Source: Fidelibacterota bacterium (lineage in GTDB: Bacteria; Fidelibacterota; Marinisomatia; SCGC-AAA003-L08; JACNLC01). From it: 51,868 nucleotides of DNA. The notes beneath the pieces are model-generated. The model had not been told where the DNA came from and searched no databases. It worked only from the letters and a program-made list of their open reading frames with translations. Shown here piece after piece: positions 16,012 through 25,950 of this stretch (positions are counted from its first letter, which is position 1; each line of letters begins with the position of its first letter). The stretch lies in the NCBI GenBank assembly GCA_024277615.1, contig JAJRUW010000035.1:1-51868 (forward strand), given 5' to 3'. The translations under genes were made by a program, and so were the position numbers.

Positions 16012-16953
16012 TTATTGTCCTTTTAATAAATTTTCACAAAATTCGATATCACTCTGTATCTGTCGTGTCAATAAATCAGTGCCATCGAATTTGATTTCTT
16101 CCCTGATGAATCTCTGAAATATCACCTGCAATTCCTGCCCGTACAGGTCCGGGAGTTTTCCTGCCAAAAGGTGCACTTCAATTGTTTTGCAATCGGTATC
16201 ACCGAAGGTCGGCCGGTAACCGATGTTGCATAATCCCCGATACTGTTTCCCTTTGATGGATGTGGTGACACAATACACACCGTCTGCCGGTATCAGCAGA
16301 TCCTCCCGAAGGGGCAACACATTTGCGGTCGGATATCCCAGTGACCGCCCCCGGCTGAGACCTCTGGTAATCGTTCCGGTCAGGCTAAAGGGATAGCCCA
16401 GATATTCGTTTGCCTGTTCGATCCGATGATCCTGCAACAGTTTCCGAATGATGGAACTGCTGATTACCTGATCACCTTTTTTTACCGGTCCGACGATACG
16501 GAGCTCATACCGGAAATGAGGTGCCTGTTTTTCGAGAAACTCACTGTTGCCTTCCCGTCTGCAGCCAAAGTGGTGATCATAGCCTACAATGATTTGTTTC
16601 GGTTGGAAATTCCCGATGATCACGTCCTGTAAAAATTCCAGAGCTGTTTGTCTTGAAAACTCTTCGTCAAACGGTAAAATGAGTAAAATATCAATACCGG
16701 TTTTTTCAATTCTCCTGATCTTATCCGTAATTCCCGTCAGCAGTTGTTTTTTTTTCTGCCCCGGTGTTCTTGTAATGTGCTGCGGATGCGGTTCAAAAGT
16801 TATGGCAACTGAAGGCATGTTATTTTTTAGCGCATAGGCCCGAACCTCCCGGAAAATTGTCTGATGGCCGAGGTGAACGCCATCGAACGTACCGATAGTA
16901 AGCACGGATGCTGTTAAGGGCGTTATTTCGCTCAGGCTGCGGTAAATAACCAT
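16012..16953 (-). CDS. ribF: Bifunctional riboflavin kinase / FAD synthetase
   Basis: A 313-residue two-domain enzyme making FMN from riboflavin and FAD from FMN. The adenylyltransferase domain starts with LTIGTFDGVHLGHQTIF near residue 20 (HxGH nucleotide-binding motif), followed by TFEPHP near 52 and VGYDHHFG near 121. SSSIIRKLL marks the linker. The riboflavin kinase domain begins near 185 with GTITRGLSRGRSLGYPTANV and ends with the IREEIKFDG segment. Length is normal. The start overlaps the end of truB by 22 bases, as in the conserved truB-ribF pair of many bacteria. Confidence 0.96.
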   Translation of the reverse strand: MVIYRSLSEITPLTASVLTIGTFDGVHLGHQTIFREVRAYALKNNMPSVAITFEPHPQHITRTPGQKKKQLLTGITDKIRRIEKTGIDILLILPFDEEFSRQTALEFLQDVIIGNFQPKQIIVGYDHHFGCRREGNSEFLEKQAPHFRYELRIVGPVKKGDQVISSSIIRKLLQDHRIEQANEYLGYPFSLTGTITRGLSRGRSLGYPTANVLPLREDLLIPADGVYCVTTSIKGKQYRGLCNIGYRPTFGDTDCKTIEVHLLAGKLPDLYGQELQVIFQRFIREEIKFDGTDLLTRQIQSDIEFCENLLKGQ

Positions 16954-17588
16954 TTTGAAAAATCCTGCACACGAACAGAGTTATCAGCAGTATAATCACC
17001 GATCCGGGTTCGGGTCAATTTTTTTACATACCCTATGGTTCCCAGCGCTGCGGCAATGTCGCTCCCCAGAACCCGGATATAGGTTCCGCGGCCGCATACT
17101 ACCCGGAGTTCTAATTCCAATCTGTTAAAATTCAGCAGTTCGATTGTATAAATCCGTACTGTCCTGGGATTCCGGGGTACGGTAAGCCCCTGTCTGGCAA
17201 GTTTGTAGAGCGGTACCCCATTTTTTTTCAGGGCCGAGTACATAGGCGGGATTTGGCTGATCTCGCCAATAAATTCCGACAATGTCTGATCAAGACTGGA
17301 TTCGGATAATTTCGGTACCGGCTTTTCTTTTGAAAATTTACCCGTGGGGTCGAGTGTATCTGTTGTAACTCCAAGCCGGATGGTTGCGACATAGGTCTTT
17401 TTTAATTCCATCAGGGATTCAACTTCCGAAGTCTTCTTACCGATACAGAGGATGAGAACACCCTCCGCAAAAGGATCCAGCGTACCGGCGTGCCCGACTT
17501 TGCTGGGTTTCACAAAAGATTTCATTTTTTTTACTACGTCGAAAGAGGTCCAGTCCACGGGTTTCCATACGGGAACAATCGCGTCCAT
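16932..17588 (-). CDS. truB: tRNA pseudouridine-55 synthase
   Basis: A 218-residue TruB that converts U55 of the tRNA T-loop to pseudouridine. VWKPVDWTSFDVV at the N-terminus, then VGHAGTLDPFAEGVLILCIG near 32-51 with catalytic Asp39, KTYVATIRLGVTTDTLDP near 64 and IPPMYSALKKNGVPLYKLAR near 113 are clear. The catalytic domain is intact, but the protein is shorter than E. coli TruB (about 314) and lacks most of the C-terminal PUA-like extension. This short form is common. It is 3 bases from rbfA and overlaps ribF. Confidence 0.95.
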   Translation of the reverse strand: MDAIVPVWKPVDWTSFDVVKKMKSFVKPSKVGHAGTLDPFAEGVLILCIGKKTSEVESLMELKKTYVATIRLGVTTDTLDPTGKFSKEKPVPKLSESSLDQTLSEFIGEISQIPPMYSALKKNGVPLYKLARQGLTVPRNPRTVRIYTIELLNFNRLELELRVVCGRGTYIRVLGSDIAAALGTIGYVKKLTRTRIGDYTADNSVRVQDFSKWLFTAA

Positions 17589-17591
17589 AAA

Positions 17592-17957
17592 TCAAAGTTC
17601 ACCCTTATGCAGTTTATAAAGTATCTGCTCAATTTTTTCAGCTTTTTCCATTGAGTCATCGTAATGAAAGCGGATCTGGGGCAGATTTTTTACAACAATT
17701 TCTTTACCCATCAGATAACGGATAGTCTTGACCTTTTTTTTCAGAATATTCAGAATTTCATCCGGTGTTTTTTGATCATTCAGGTAGCTGAAATAGACAT
17801 TTGCCGTCATCAGATCGGGAGAGAGCGAGACTTTTAAAACAGTGAGCATATCGGCCTCAGTTATTTGCACCTGTTTGATGAGAATTTCTGCCAGCACCTG
17901 CTTGATTTCATCTGCGAGACGGTCGGTCCGTTTATAGGGTTTGTGCGAGTAAGGCAT
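17592..17957 (-). CDS. rbfA: Ribosome-binding factor A
   Basis: A 121-residue KH-like fold protein that matures 16S rRNA and helps 30S subunits at low temperature. RTDRLADEIKQVLAEIL at the N-terminus, VLKVSLSPDLMTANVYFSYL near 44-63 and the C-terminal LPQIRFHYDDSMEKAEKIEQIL are the standard family landmarks. Its ATG overlaps the last base of the infB stop (TGATG), so translation is probably coupled to IF-2, and truB begins 3 bases after its stop. Length is normal for FCB and Firmicutes RbfA. Confidence 0.93.
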   Translation of the reverse strand: MPYSHKPYKRTDRLADEIKQVLAEILIKQVQITEADMLTVLKVSLSPDLMTANVYFSYLNDQKTPDEILNILKKKVKTIRYLMGKEIVVKNLPQIRFHYDDSMEKAEKIEQILYKLHKGEL

Positions 17958-20596
17958 CAGGAAAACACCCTTTTAATTTCCTTAATTTCGAAAAATTCGA
18001 TGAAATCACCCTCATGAAAATCGTTAAAGCCTTCGACGCTGATACCGCATTCATAGCCTTCAGCCACTTCGGATACATCGTCTTTAAACCTTTTTAAGGT
18101 AGTGAGTTTACCCTCATGGATTATTTCGCCGTCCCGTTTGATCCTCAGTCTGGCATTGCGGATGGCTTTACCTGATCTAATATAGGCACCGGCAATCGTA
18201 TCTTTGCGTCTCATTTTGAATACCGCCCTGACTTCTGCCAACCCGATGCTTTCCTCCACCTCATCAGGACGTAACATGCCCTCTAAGGCCAGTTTAACAT
18301 CGTTAACAGCTTCATAGATAACCGAATAATGTCTGATTTCAACATTTTCCAGCCGGGCCTGGGCTTTAGCTTCCGGTGAAGCAGTGACATGGAAAGCAAT
18401 AATGATTGCTCGTGATGCCGAAGCCAGGGATACATCCGTTTCCGTAATCATCCCAACAGACCGGTGTATAATATTTACGGCAACTTCTGCTCCGGACAGG
18501 CTCATCAGTGAGTCGCTGAGGGCTTCAATCGAACCGTCCACATCACCCTTGATGATGATATCGAGATTCCGGATTTCACCCTCGGCAATTTGTTTCCCGA
18601 TCTGTTCAAGTGTGAGATGCCTGAAGCGTCTTTGTTCTGCTTCCCGTTCCAGCTGCGACCGTTGCAAAGAAATCTTTCTGGCTTCCCGCTCATCTTTCAT
18701 AACTGCCAGAATATCACCGGCTTTGGGAACTTCAGTGAACCCAAGCAGCTGCACCGGATCGGCCGGATAGGCCTCGGCGATACGGGTATTGCGTTCATCC
18801 ATGATCGCCCGTACCCTTGAGTATTGTGATCCGCAGATAAAAATGTCTCCTTTGCGGAGTGTACCTCTTTGTACCAGTACTGTAGCTACGGGCCCCAAGC
18901 CCCTGTCCAACCTGGACTCGATCACGGTTGCCCTGGCAATCGTTTCCCGGTTTGCTTTAAGATCGAGTACCTCGGCTTCCAGTAAAATGGTTTCGAGCAG
19001 GTCTTCCACACCCTGTCCGGTTTTCGCTGAAAGTTCCGTGCACTGATATTTCCCGCCCCAGTCTTCCACTAAGATATTCTGATCGGATAATTCACGTTTG
19101 ATTTTTTCAGCATCAGCAGCCGGTTTATCAACTTTATTGATGGCGATGATGATCGGGACTCCGGCGGCTTTGGCGTGGTCAAGAGCTTCAATCGTCTGGG
19201 GCATTACGCCGTCGTCTGCAGCGATAATGACGACAACAATATCGGTGATATTGGCCCCTCTGGCTCTCATGGCCGTAAATGCTGCATGACCGGGTGTGTC
19301 CAGAAATGTGATCTTTTCTCCGGTTTCAAGAATCACCGAATAAGCCCCAATATGTTGAGTAATACCACCAAATTCCCCGGCAACTACATTTTCATTCCGG
19401 ATGAAATCAAGCAGCGATGTTTTACCATGATCAACATGACCCATTATGGTCACCACAGGCGGGCGTTTGGTAGCATTTTCCAGGTCTTCCTCTGCTTCTT
19501 CCGTCTGGATCAGCTCTTCACCGATTTCTATTTGTGTGTCAACTGTAAAACCGAATTCATCGGCAATGAGAATGATCGTTTCCATATCCAAACGCTGGTT
19601 GATGGTCACCATCATGCCATCATTCAGACAGACTTTGATCACATCATTCACCGCAACATCCATGGTGCGCGCAAGATCGTCCACAGTAGTAAATTCGGGT
19701 ACTTTGACGCTCTTGGTCTCCTGTGTAACCGGCTGGACTTCCGGTGCTTTACTTGATTTTTTACTTTTCTTACGACCTGATTTTTTCCCGAACTGGGGAA
19801 GCGGCGGATGCAGTGCAGATTTTCTGGATTTTTCAGCATCCTTCTCTTCTCTCGACTTACCCCGTTTGGTCTTGTTGATCTTATCCGCAATGGTGGATAC
19901 GTCGATTTTCTTCAGTTTTCGGTGAGGTTTCGGTCCTTCTTCTGCCGGCTTTGGTTTTTCTGCGGATGTTTTGCGGGGTCTGGAACTTTTTAATTTTTCC
20001 CTTTCCATGGCTTCTTTTTCGGCTTTATCCGGCCGGCTGATTATGCGCAGGGTTGAAAGCGGTTCTTCTTTGGTTTTTCCCCTCTTGGCGGGCTCTTCGG
20101 CTCCGGATGTCTTTGTAACTGCAGGTGGTTCAGGCTTCTTATCGCCTGCTTCGGGTGCTTTTACTACTTTCGGTTTTTCCGGTTTAGCTGTTTCTGCTTT
20201 TTTCCCGGCATCCTTGGTGGTTTCGAGCTGCCGCTGTTCTTTCTCTTTCTTGATTTTTGCTCTAAGTGTTTGTAAAGGATCAACGCTCTTTTGCTCCCCA
20301 GTTGAATCCGTGGGTTTAGGTTTGGTCAGACCCTTTTTAGATTCCCTTTGAATATCTACATTTCTGCGGGTATCGACTACGACTTTTCTAGCCTGTTCTT
20401 TCCTGAATCTTTCAATCTGTTGTTTTTCTTTTGAAAATTCATTCAGGATTTTCTCGTAAACCTCAAATTCGATGGGGGCATTCAGGCTAACTACCTCGAT
20501 ACCTTCATCGTTAAGATATTCGATGATATCTTTATGTGAGATGTTGAGCTCTTTGGCTATCTGGAATATTCTCTTTTTTGTCGTAGCCTCTGTCAT
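17957..20596 (-). CDS. infB: Translation initiation factor IF-2
   Basis: An 879-residue GTPase that places initiator fMet-tRNA on the 30S subunit. Residues 8-60 form the IF2_N domain ([19 protein letters not shown]). A long Lys/Pro/Glu-rich low-complexity linker follows to about 300, then a second IF2_N-like segment near 305. The GTPase domain starts near 385 with [17 protein letters not shown], then [29 protein letters not shown] and the SAKTGQGV loop. Domains II, III and IV make up the C-terminal 330 residues. Upstream, nusA ends 3 bases away; downstream it overlaps rbfA by one base. Confidence 0.97.
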   Translation of the reverse strand: MTEATTKKRIFQIAKELNISHKDIIEYLNDEGIEVVSLNAPIEFEVYEKILNEFSKEKQQIERFRKEQARKVVVDTRRNVDIQRESKKGLTKPKPTDSTGEQKSVDPLQTLRAKIKKEKEQRQLETTKDAGKKAETAKPEKPKVVKAPEAGDKKPEPPAVTKTSGAEEPAKRGKTKEEPLSTLRIISRPDKAEKEAMEREKLKSSRPRKTSAEKPKPAEEGPKPHRKLKKIDVSTIADKINKTKRGKSREEKDAEKSRKSALHPPLPQFGKKSGRKKSKKSSKAPEVQPVTQETKSVKVPEFTTVDDLARTMDVAVNDVIKVCLNDGMMVTINQRLDMETIILIADEFGFTVDTQIEIGEELIQTEEAEEDLENATKRPPVVTIMGHVDHGKTSLLDFIRNENVVAGEFGGITQHIGAYSVILETGEKITFLDTPGHAAFTAMRARGANITDIVVVIIAADDGVMPQTIEALDHAKAAGVPIIIAINKVDKPAADAEKIKRELSDQNILVEDWGGKYQCTELSAKTGQGVEDLLETILLEAEVLDLKANRETIARATVIESRLDRGLGPVATVLVQRGTLRKGDIFICGSQYSRVRAIMDERNTRIAEAYPADPVQLLGFTEVPKAGDILAVMKDEREARKISLQRSQLEREAEQRRFRHLTLEQIGKQIAEGEIRNLDIIIKGDVDGSIEALSDSLMSLSGAEVAVNIIHRSVGMITETDVSLASASRAIIIAFHVTASPEAKAQARLENVEIRHYSVIYEAVNDVKLALEGMLRPDEVEESIGLAEVRAVFKMRRKDTIAGAYIRSGKAIRNARLRIKRDGEIIHEGKLTTLKRFKDDVSEVAEGYECGISVEGFNDFHEGDFIEFFEIKEIKRVFS

Positions 20597-20599
20597 GGG

Positions 20600-21895
20600 T
20601 TAATCAATTTTCCCTTCAGCTACTTCCTCTTCTTCAGCGTCAGAGATTTCACTATTGTACTTATTGTCGATATCCAGAATTATATTGCTGATCTTATCAA
20701 TTGTTTTTTCACCGAACCCTTTCAATGACAGGAGTTCATTCCTGTCCATATCAAGAAAATCATCGGCTGTGAAGATATCGACTTTCGATAATATCTCCAA
20801 TTGGGCCGGTGTAATTCCGGGCACTTCGTCCAGGTAGATCACTTTTTTCTTCCCGCCTTCGTAATCCGATTTCTTAACGGCATCAATGGAATAACCGGTC
20901 ACATCCGAGGCGAGTTTGATATTTTGTCCGTTTTTACCAATGGCAATGGGGAGTTCATCATCTTCAAAGACGGCCACAACATAAGGTTTTTCTTCATCAA
21001 TATATAATTGAATCGGTTTGGCCGGAGCCAGGGCCCGGGTGATCAATATTTCGGGCTGGTCACTATAATTCAGAATGTCAATCTTTTCACCGTTAAATTC
21101 GCGGACAATTGCCTGAATTCTGCTGCCGCGCATTCCCACACAGGCACCGACAGCATCGACGCGCCTGTCTGAGGAAAACACAACAACTTTGCTGCGATCA
21201 CCCGGTACCCGGGAAACAGCTTTGATCTCGATGATCTCCTCTTCGATTTCGGGAACTTCCATTTCGAGCAGACGCGTAAGAAATTTGTTATCGGACCGGG
21301 ATAGTATGATTTCCGGACCCTTGGGAGTCCATTCCACACTTTTAATGATTCCCCGGATCGGCTGTCCCCGTCGGTAGCGGTCATTATCTATTTGCTCGGA
21401 TTTTGGAATTATCAGTTCTGTCTTATCAATATTGACAAAGACGACATTTCTCTGAATTTGATGCACATAACCCGTGGCGATTTCACCTATTCTTGCAACA
21501 TATTCGTCATAAGTCGTTTCTTTTTCTATATCTCTGATTTTTTGTGAAAGCTGCTGTTTGGCAAGATTGATCAACCTGCGTCCAAAGTGATTCGGGTCGA
21601 TAACGCGTATGAACGGATCCCCTAATTCCAGGTCAGGTTCTATTTTATTTACCTCTTCCAAACTGATTTCACGTGCCCCGTCCTGTACACCTTCAACCAC
21701 GGTCATTTCCTGATATATCTCGATTTCCCCTCTTTCCATATTCACAATGACGCTGAAATTATCACAATCTTCACCATATTTTTTCTGGATCAGCGTCATG
21801 AATAAATCCTCGATTATGGTTCCGAGATTTGTTCGGTCGATGCTTTTTTCCCGTGCTACGCTGGTAAAAGCTTCTATTAATTCCTTATTGTTCAC
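20600..21895 (-). CDS. nusA: Transcription termination/antitermination factor NusA
   Basis: A 431-residue NusA. Residues 1-125 are the RNA-polymerase-binding N-terminal domain, about 130-200 the S1 domain (GEIATGYVHQIQRNVVFVNI), and about 205-340 the two KH domains (VGMRGSRIQAIVREFNGEKIDI, then IGKNGQNIKLASDVTGYSID). After about 365 a helix-hairpin-helix stretch (DMDRNELLSLKGFGEKTIDKI) takes the place of the acidic repeats of E. coli NusA. It modulates pausing and termination and joins antitermination complexes. It leads the infB cluster, but the usual rimP immediately upstream is missing; a TPR protein gene and a hairpin lie there instead. Confidence 0.95.
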   Translation of the reverse strand: MNNKELIEAFTSVAREKSIDRTNLGTIIEDLFMTLIQKKYGEDCDNFSVIVNMERGEIEIYQEMTVVEGVQDGAREISLEEVNKIEPDLELGDPFIRVIDPNHFGRRLINLAKQQLSQKIRDIEKETTYDEYVARIGEIATGYVHQIQRNVVFVNIDKTELIIPKSEQIDNDRYRRGQPIRGIIKSVEWTPKGPEIILSRSDNKFLTRLLEMEVPEIEEEIIEIKAVSRVPGDRSKVVVFSSDRRVDAVGACVGMRGSRIQAIVREFNGEKIDILNYSDQPEILITRALAPAKPIQLYIDEEKPYVVAVFEDDELPIAIGKNGQNIKLASDVTGYSIDAVKKSDYEGGKKKVIYLDEVPGITPAQLEILSKVDIFTADDFLDMDRNELLSLKGFGEKTIDKISNIILDIDNKYNSEISDAEEEEVAEGKID

Positions 21896-21941
21896 TTCTT
21901 ATTCCTCGAGAGGTTAATTTATGATAATTGTGCATATAAAC

Positions 21942-21967
21942 AGAAAGTGGGTTCAAGCCCACTTTCT
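21942..21967 (-). terminator. Hairpin between the TPR gene and nusA (possible terminator/attenuator)
   Basis: A perfect 10-bp inverted repeat (AGAAAGTGGG and its complement) with a 6-base loop. Read on the minus strand it is followed by GTTTATAT, not a clean T-run, so it may be a weak terminator after the TPR gene or an attenuator ahead of nusA. Confidence 0.6.
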
Positions 21968-22013
21968 TACGCCAAAATTTAACCGGTATCCTTTTATTAT
22001 TCCAACTTGTTAT

Positions 22014-22679
22014 TTACATGTGAGCCAGATACTTGGCTTCCGCCAACAGATCTTCTAATTCGTTTTTAATATTAAATTTCAGATTCTCCTTAGTCTGCAT
22101 TTTCTGCGCTTCTTCATAGGCATTCTGGTAATCGCCTTTTAACAAATATGCCCTGATAATATTAAGTGAATATTCTTCCATGAGCGAAGGAAATACTTCC
22201 AGTGACCCGGCTTTTTTATAATATTTGATTGCCGTATCGGCATCCCCGTCGTTTAAAGCCAGATTTCCTTTCAGAACATAAACCGAAGATCGAATAACTT
22301 CATCTTCAGAATCCTCCAGTTCTTCGACCATCAAATTGACTTTATCGGTCTCTCCGTTTTTCAGGGCCTCTTCGATGAGAAACAAACGCGCATAATCTGC
22401 AGATTTGGTCCCGCTGTAGTCATCTTCAACCGACTGAAAATTCAATAAAGCCAAATCCGTCTGTCCGTCTTCATACAGGTTTAGCGCTTTACCGAACAAC
22501 ACATTTGCCTCGGTTTCAAGATTCTGCTGATGATAATTGTAATATGCAAAAAACAAAATTGCAATCAGGACGATAGGACCATATTGGATGATCTTTTTCT
22601 GATTCCGATTTAGAAATTCAAATACTTTTGCAAGGGTTTCCCGAACTGCATCGTGTTTAAATTCTTCCTTGTGTGCCAT
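22014..22679 (-). CDS. Membrane-anchored tetratricopeptide repeat protein
   Basis: A 221-residue protein with a basic cytosolic N-terminus, one transmembrane helix near 32-48 (IIQYGPIVLIAILFFAYY) and a C-terminal array of TPR-like helix pairs (ANVLFGKALNLYEDGQTDLALLNF, SSVYVLKGNLALNDGDADTAIKYY, LNIIRAYLLKGDYQNAYEEA). The single anchor with periplasmic TPRs and a length near 220 resembles YfgM/TPR_21-type proteins that work with the envelope chaperone network or BamB. That parallel is by architecture only. It lies between tRNA-Arg and nusA, and its product is separated from nusA by a hairpin, so it may be its own unit. Confidence 0.75.
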   Translation of the reverse strand: MAHKEEFKHDAVRETLAKVFEFLNRNQKKIIQYGPIVLIAILFFAYYNYHQQNLETEANVLFGKALNLYEDGQTDLALLNFQSVEDDYSGTKSADYARLFLIEEALKNGETDKVNLMVEELEDSEDEVIRSSVYVLKGNLALNDGDADTAIKYYKKAGSLEVFPSLMEEYSLNIIRAYLLKGDYQNAYEEAQKMQTKENLKFNIKNELEDLLAEAKYLAHM

Positions 22680-22701
22680 AACTTCCTTTTACTTAAAATC
22701 G

Positions 22702-22775
22702 TACCCTCGTCCGGAATCGAACCGGAAACCTTTCACTTAGGAGGCGAACGCTCTATCCTATTGAGCTACGAGGGC
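22702..22775 (-). tRNA. tRNA-Arg (anticodon CCU)
   Basis: A 74-base cloverleaf on the minus strand. The acceptor GCCCTCG pairs with CGAGGGT (terminal G-U), the anticodon arm is TTCGC-CTCCTAA-GTGAA with CCT at 34-36, and the T-arm contains GGTTCGATTCC. A73 is the discriminator and CCA is not encoded. It reads AGG codons. It is followed downstream by nothing but the 3' end of the secreted peptidase region on the same strand. Confidence 0.95.
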
Positions 22776-22847
22776 TCAATTTGTCATAATCTTTTATTCC
22801 AGAGCCTGTAAATTTAGCCTGTCAACTGTCTTTGAAACAATAAACAT

Positions 22848-24971
22848 TTACCGTAACAATAAAAGTTTAGCCGTAATATTCCTGCCCCCGATCCTTTCTT
22901 TAAAAAAATAAATACCGGAGGATACATTGTTACCGGCAGAATCTTTACCGGACCAGTTAAGCACGACCGGCGTATCCGGCGGAGGTGTACCCTCATAGAG
23001 ACTGATAATTTGCCGACCGCGTATATCGTAAATCTTCAAACTGATATGCTCGTTGGATTGAGTCCGAAGCTGTGTCTCAACAGCTTCCTGTAAACCGGGG
23101 AAATATGGATTGGGATATAGTGGGAGCACCCCGTTTGCTGCCGTCAAAGCAGTTTGACTTGAATCCGCATAAAACAGTCTCATAACCCAATTCCCCTGAA
23201 GTGCCTGCCCCCCGACGGTCAATGAGGATATCGAATTATAATTTGTCCCGTTGACCGAATAATAGGAGTGTTGGTTGTCAGAGCCTGAATGAGCTTCCGG
23301 ATAGGCATCTGAGTATCCAATGGCATTGTCATCCGTTTCCAGTTCAACATATATCGCAGCATCATCTATAAAAATCCCCTCACTCAAGAGGTCAACGCTT
23401 GTCCAGCCCGGACCAATCGCAGCACAGAGCGTCCGGGAGAATGAGGGTGAAAAATTGATACCTTTTTTTTTGATTTTCAGGGTCACAGGCCCATCATTCC
23501 CAAGCCTGAAAGCAACTCCGGTAACCAAAGCCGGCCCGCTGATCGGAAATTCGTTTACCGCATAAAATCTGCCGGAGTCGTAATTCAAATACATGCTTAA
23601 CAGGCCTTCGTCATATTGCAGCTCCGTAAGTCCAACCTCAAGCTCCATGTGAAAATACACGCTTAAGATTGACGGTGTTGAATTATAAATTATTTTAGAA
23701 AATAAAAGGGGATCCGTTACAGAATCCAAAACCCATTCGTTTTCAGAATCTGCTGAAATAAAATTATGCTCCTCTAAATTATAGAGCAGATCCGTACTGT
23801 GCAAAGGCAGGCTGTCTACAATGTCGGACTTGCCTGCCACTGAAGGTATGGCGACATGCCAGCTGGAGTAAGGATCAACATTTATATTCTCTTCCAGAAA
23901 GATTTCATTCTCCCCTGCCTGCAACATATTCAAAAGTGAGGTTTGGGGCGCAACCCCAAAGATACAGTCGCCTCCGCTGTAGGTACCTGAGATTGTTGCC
24001 TGAATCCAATTTGCAAAGAAATTATCGAAATTTGCAGGGCCAAGGTAGTTTTTAAGAGATTCAATTCTGCTGTATTCACTGTCCTCAAAGATGGCAGTGA
24101 CGGCATCAATACCTTCCGTCTCATAAAAATATTGAAAAAATAAAGCGGATTTTGCATAGTATTCCAGGCCGTTACCCACCCAACTATCGAGTCCGATTGA
24201 AGTGTCCGATAAATAATAGCCGTAATTTCGATGCCCCAGCCCAAGTACGGAGGCGGCCAGATCAGACAAACCCTCGTCGAGCCAGGGATTATAATTCCCG
24301 GCGTCATCATGTTCGTTCGGATCGGCAGCAAAGTGCAGAAGATGCTGGAATTCGTGGGCCAGCGTGAAAAGTGCTTCAGCGGGGTCGGACGAAGTCAGAT
24401 CCACCGGATCGCAGTCAATGTAGATGATATTTTTTCGATTGCTGGTGGGATTGTCCGTCTGATCATTGGGGTCAAAATACCCACCGACGTAGTTGCCGGT
24501 CCCGGCAAAATTATCTCTCACATCGAGCAATAGGATATTGACGCTGTCGGAGCCGTCAATTACCGGCGGCGGACCGAACATTTGCAGTTCGGCAGAGAAT
24601 ATGCCCTGTTGCAATTCCGGCAGATCTGCATCAGAGGTAGTGTGATTGAATATATCCGCTATTTGGGCTATGGCGGCATCTGTAATATCACCAGCATCAT
24701 AGCGTTCCGCCTCCGCATAAATAGAAGCAACCGAAGTCGTGTTCACCGGATAAAAACATACCTCTTCAAAAGTGGGATTAGGGTTTTCCACGTTTGAGCG
24801 CACCAGAAAAATTTCGCCCCCGGGACAATCACGGTCTGCCCTGACAATTTGCTGTTTTGTGAGCGGAATTTCGGTTACCGGCTGTCCGCAGAGACTGGCG
24901 ATGTCATTTGGATATACAGCCGAAAAGATTATTATAAAGCTAAATATCCTAATGGAGTTGTTCATCCACAA
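22848..24971 (-). CDS. Secreted HExxH metallopeptidase with C-terminal sorting domain
   Basis: A 707-residue exported protein. The hydrophobic N-terminus (IRIFSFIIIFSAVYPND) is a signal peptide. The motif TLAHEFQHLLHFAAD near residue 203 is a gluzincin-like HExxH, followed 20 residues later by WLDEGLSDLAASVLG, whose Glu is the likely third zinc ligand. This layout resembles the M30 (hyicolysin) family. The last 85 residues (YPNPYFPGL onward, then LKIYDIRGRQIISLYEG and SSGIYFFKERI) form an FlgD-like/Por-type C-terminal domain, used in FCB bacteria for type IX or related sorting to the surface. The start overlaps the end of gpsA by 23 bases; ATG at 24971 or 24965 is possible. Substrate unknown. 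Confidence 0.82.
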   Translation of the reverse strand: MWMNNSIRIFSFIIIFSAVYPNDIASLCGQPVTEIPLTKQQIVRADRDCPGGEIFLVRSNVENPNPTFEEVCFYPVNTTSVASIYAEAERYDAGDITDAAIAQIADIFNHTTSDADLPELQQGIFSAELQMFGPPPVIDGSDSVNILLLDVRDNFAGTGNYVGGYFDPNDQTDNPTSNRKNIIYIDCDPVDLTSSDPAEALFTLAHEFQHLLHFAADPNEHDDAGNYNPWLDEGLSDLAASVLGLGHRNYGYYLSDTSIGLDSWVGNGLEYYAKSALFFQYFYETEGIDAVTAIFEDSEYSRIESLKNYLGPANFDNFFANWIQATISGTYSGGDCIFGVAPQTSLLNMLQAGENEIFLEENINVDPYSSWHVAIPSVAGKSDIVDSLPLHSTDLLYNLEEHNFISADSENEWVLDSVTDPLLFSKIIYNSTPSILSVYFHMELEVGLTELQYDEGLLSMYLNYDSGRFYAVNEFPISGPALVTGVAFRLGNDGPVTLKIKKKGINFSPSFSRTLCAAIGPGWTSVDLLSEGIFIDDAAIYVELETDDNAIGYSDAYPEAHSGSDNQHSYYSVNGTNYNSISSLTVGGQALQGNWVMRLFYADSSQTALTAANGVLPLYPNPYFPGLQEAVETQLRTQSNEHISLKIYDIRGRQIISLYEGTPPPDTPVVLNWSGKDSAGNNVSSGIYFFKERIGGRNITAKLLLLR

Positions 24972-25941
24972 GGTCGCGCATCATCAGTTCACTAATTGCT
25001 GTTTGGGGGTCTTTGTCTTCAAACAGAACTTTGTGAACCTGCTCACAAATCGGCATTTCAATGCCTGTTTTCAGTACAAGATCATGTACTGACCGGGCTG
25101 TTTTAACACCTTCGGCGACCATATCCATTTCCGCCAGAATTGTTTTGAGTTTTTCACCTTTGCCAATGCGCCTCCCCACATAGCGGTTGCGGCTCAAGGT
25201 GCTCTGGGCGGTAACCACGAGGTCGCCAATGCCGCTGAGACCGAAGAAAGTTGTACTTTTGGCGTTGAGAGCCTTCCCCAACCGGGCCGTCTCTGCCAGT
25301 CCCCTGGTTATCAGAGCTGCCATGGTGTTATCTCCAAATCCGATCCCGTCACAGATCCCCCCAGCAATGGCGATTACATTTTTTACTGCGGCACCCAGTT
25401 CGACACCGACAATATCATCATTGGCATATACTCTGAAATTTGCCGTTGTGAAGATTGCCTGAACCTTGCGGGCGGTTTCTATATCTTTACAGGCCGATAC
25501 AACTGCAGTGGGCAGGCGCCTGGCCACTTCTTCGGCATGGCTCGGACCCGACAACGCCACTATCCTGCGGGGTGAAATTTTAACAACATCGTGAATGACC
25601 TCGGACATTCTCATCAGTGTACTGTTTTCAATCCCCTTGGCAGCACAGACGATGATGGCCGAAGCCGGAACAGGGGGCATACTTTTTAGGACGGCCCGAA
25701 CAACCTGGCTGGGAACGACTATCAGGATCAGCTCTTCAAATGGGAATTCCCCGAGGGAGGTTGAAACCATTATGCCCGGATCAAGCTTAAATTCCGGTAA
25801 ATTAGGATGTGTGTGTTCCCGGTCCAGCCGTTGTATGAGGTGTGGATTTATATCCCATAGATAAACTTCGTGCCCGTTATCATTCAGAACCTGAGCCAGG
25901 GCCGTTCCCCAGGTTCCCGCTCCTAATACAGATATCCGCAT
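24949..25941 (-). CDS. gpsA: NAD(P)H-dependent glycerol-3-phosphate dehydrogenase
   Basis: A 330-residue soluble enzyme reducing dihydroxyacetone phosphate to sn-glycerol-3-phosphate for phospholipid synthesis. The nucleotide fold starts GAGTWGTALAQVLNDNGHEVYLWD near residue 7. Other landmarks are VVPSQVVR near 79, AAKGIEN near 102, and VGVELGAAVKNVIAIAGGICDGIGFGDN near 180-207 with the catalytic Lys. The final Asp/Glu-rich C-terminus is normal. It is 9 bases downstream of purM and overlaps the peptidase gene, so all three may be co-transcribed. Confidence 0.95.
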   Translation of the reverse strand: MRISVLGAGTWGTALAQVLNDNGHEVYLWDINPHLIQRLDREHTHPNLPEFKLDPGIMVSTSLGEFPFEELILIVVPSQVVRAVLKSMPPVPASAIIVCAAKGIENSTLMRMSEVIHDVVKISPRRIVALSGPSHAEEVARRLPTAVVSACKDIETARKVQAIFTTANFRVYANDDIVGVELGAAVKNVIAIAGGICDGIGFGDNTMAALITRGLAETARLGKALNAKSTTFFGLSGIGDLVVTAQSTLSRNRYVGRRIGKGEKLKTILAEMDMVAEGVKTARSVHDLVLKTGIEMPICEQVHKVLFEDKDPQTAISELMMRDLVDEQLH

Positions 25942-25950
25942 GGTATCCTC

